Positions 63,335-64,000 of a stretch of DNA of 64,000 bases are shown here, one piece after another; the stretch's first letter is position 1; each line of letters begins with the position of its first letter. A program made the position numbers and the translations under genes. The DNA is from Vombatus ursinus. Taxonomy: Eukaryota > Chordata > Mammalia > Diprotodontia > Vombatidae. The notes below the pieces were generated by a model, which ran no database searches, was not told where the DNA came from, and saw only the letters and a list, made by a program, of their open reading frames with translations. Location of the stretch: contig NW_020948983.1 of the NCBI RefSeq assembly GCF_900497805.2, positions 22,738,369 to 22,802,368 on the forward strand, written 5' to 3'.

Positions 63335-63512
63335 GGAAACTCCTTCAACTACTATACATCTGAAACTCAGCTGAAGCTTGTAGTCGTAAAGAGTTTCCTG
63401 GGGGAACTGAGAGGTTAAGCTCAAACTAGCATTTGTCAGAAATGGAATTTGAATCTTCATTACTCCAGTGTCAGTAATCTCACTGGGGTATATATGGTCC
63501 CAGTGGTGGGAC
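63335..63512 (-). mobile_element. CORE-SINE variant, minus, diverged
   Basis: gtaaagagtttcctggggga, actgagaggttaagctcaaa, ctagcatttgtcagaaatgg and aatttgaatcttcattactc, then cagtgtcag fit a THER1-like minus strand. Confidence 0.6.
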
Positions 63513-63803
63513 CAGTGACTTATTTCTATTATTATGATTCTATTGTATAATTCCACTTTGCTTTCCTATAAAGGTTGGGATGATTTGCTACTTCTCCTGT
63601 GGTATAATAACATCTTGTGAGCACTGTGTTTTCTCGTTTATGATTGTGTCTAATTTGATGGAAGAGAGAATCTGAGTTTTTAATATTTCCATTTCTCTAT
63701 CTTTAGAGATTTTGAACATTTCCCATGTGGTTGTTCACATATGAGAACTGTCTATATTTTTGGACCACATTATCTGTCAGAGAAGGGTTTTAATTTTTGT
63801 ACT
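63513..63803. other. No feature recognised
   Basis: Unassigned AT-rich DNA between the SINE and the terminal L2 fragment. Confidence 0.5.
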
Positions 63804-63804
63804 T

Positions 63805-64000
63805 ATGGGTCAGTTAAATTCAACAAGTGTTTATTAAGTGCGTACCATGTCCAAGATATTGTGCTGGATTCTGTGGAAACAAAGAAACAACAATAATAAT
63901 TTTAAAAAGCCTGCACTTAAGGAGTTTCTGCTTCACTAGGAACTGCAATATGCACATAGATAAATGAATCTAAGACTGCTTCAGTATAAAAAGAGAACTA
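63805..64000 (-). mobile_element. L2 LINE 3' end, antisense, running off the window
   Basis: ttcaacaagtgtttattaag, tgcgtaccatgtccaagata, ttgtgctggattctgtggaa, cacttaaggagtttctgctt, ctgcaatatgcacatagata. The window ends inside it. Confidence 0.8.

Overview
This window looks like nuclear DNA from a marsupial. It is AT-rich, has no operon-like or densely coding structure, and is packed with the interspersed repeats typical of metatherian genomes. These are tRNA-headed SINEs of the MAR1 type (ending in a short A tail after a cctcac/gccaaa motif), THER1/MIR-type CORE-SINEs (with the gaggaaactgaggc core), very many L2 LINE fragments, CR1/L3 LINE fragments, RTE LINE fragments, an L1 family whose 3' region is familiar from marsupial DNA, and hAT-type DNA transposons. 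I cannot name the species. Family names come from memory of consensus sequences, not from a search.

I found no convincing protein-coding exon. All long open frames are short (the longest is 159 codons), lack recognisable host domains, and mostly lie antisense to or inside repeats and microsatellites. The window is best read as intergenic or deep intronic sequence. Two weak signs of transcription are recorded with low confidence: a TATA-like box with a short downstream upstream-ORF-like frame near 12.1 kb, and a consensus splice donor near 61.62 kb.

Layout. 0-5 kb: a pyrimidine tract, then an L2-rich block and an L1 fragment that carries a MAR1 SINE with recognisable target duplications. 5-9 kb: sparse, with old L1 and CR1/L3 pieces. 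9.3-11 kb: a long antisense L2 followed directly by an antisense RTE reverse-transcriptase fragment. 11-12.8 kb: mostly unique, with a 46-bp direct repeat and the TATA candidate. 12.8-13.6 kb: L2 with SINEs. 15.77-16.02 kb: a retrocopy of the 7SL (SRP) RNA. 17-22 kb: SINEs, microsatellites, a hAT relic and an L1 3' end. 23.1-24.6 kb: a CR1/L3 LINE split by a tRNA-RTE SINE and a hAT element. 24.7-25.2 kb: two L2 3' ends tail to tail. 26.3-26.4 kb: a 46-bp-arm inverted repeat. 27-33 kb: SINEs and a large (CT)n. 33.6-34.6 kb: L2 split by two SINEs. 39-41 kb: tandem L2 pieces with a (GT)n/(AC)n hairpin. 41.3-44.5 kb: two RTE 3' fragments. 44.9-47.6 kb: the deepest nest (CR1/L3 containing a tRNA-RTE SINE, L1, MAR1 and hAT). 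48.9-53.5 kb: SINE pairs, a 31-bp minisatellite and a (CT)n containing a 100-N assembly gap. 54.9-56.3 kb: a repeat-poor, somewhat GC-richer stretch. 57-64 kb: L2, a hAT element with 8-bp target duplications inside a SINE, an L1 ORF2 end, and a 1.07-kb L2 with the reverse-transcriptase active-site region.

I did not see a novel gene system. The most informative items are the 7SL retrocopy, the 46-bp hairpin, the 31-bp minisatellite, the nested LINE/SINE/hAT complexes that allow relative dating, and the RTE fragments that sit alongside SINEs with RTE-like tails.
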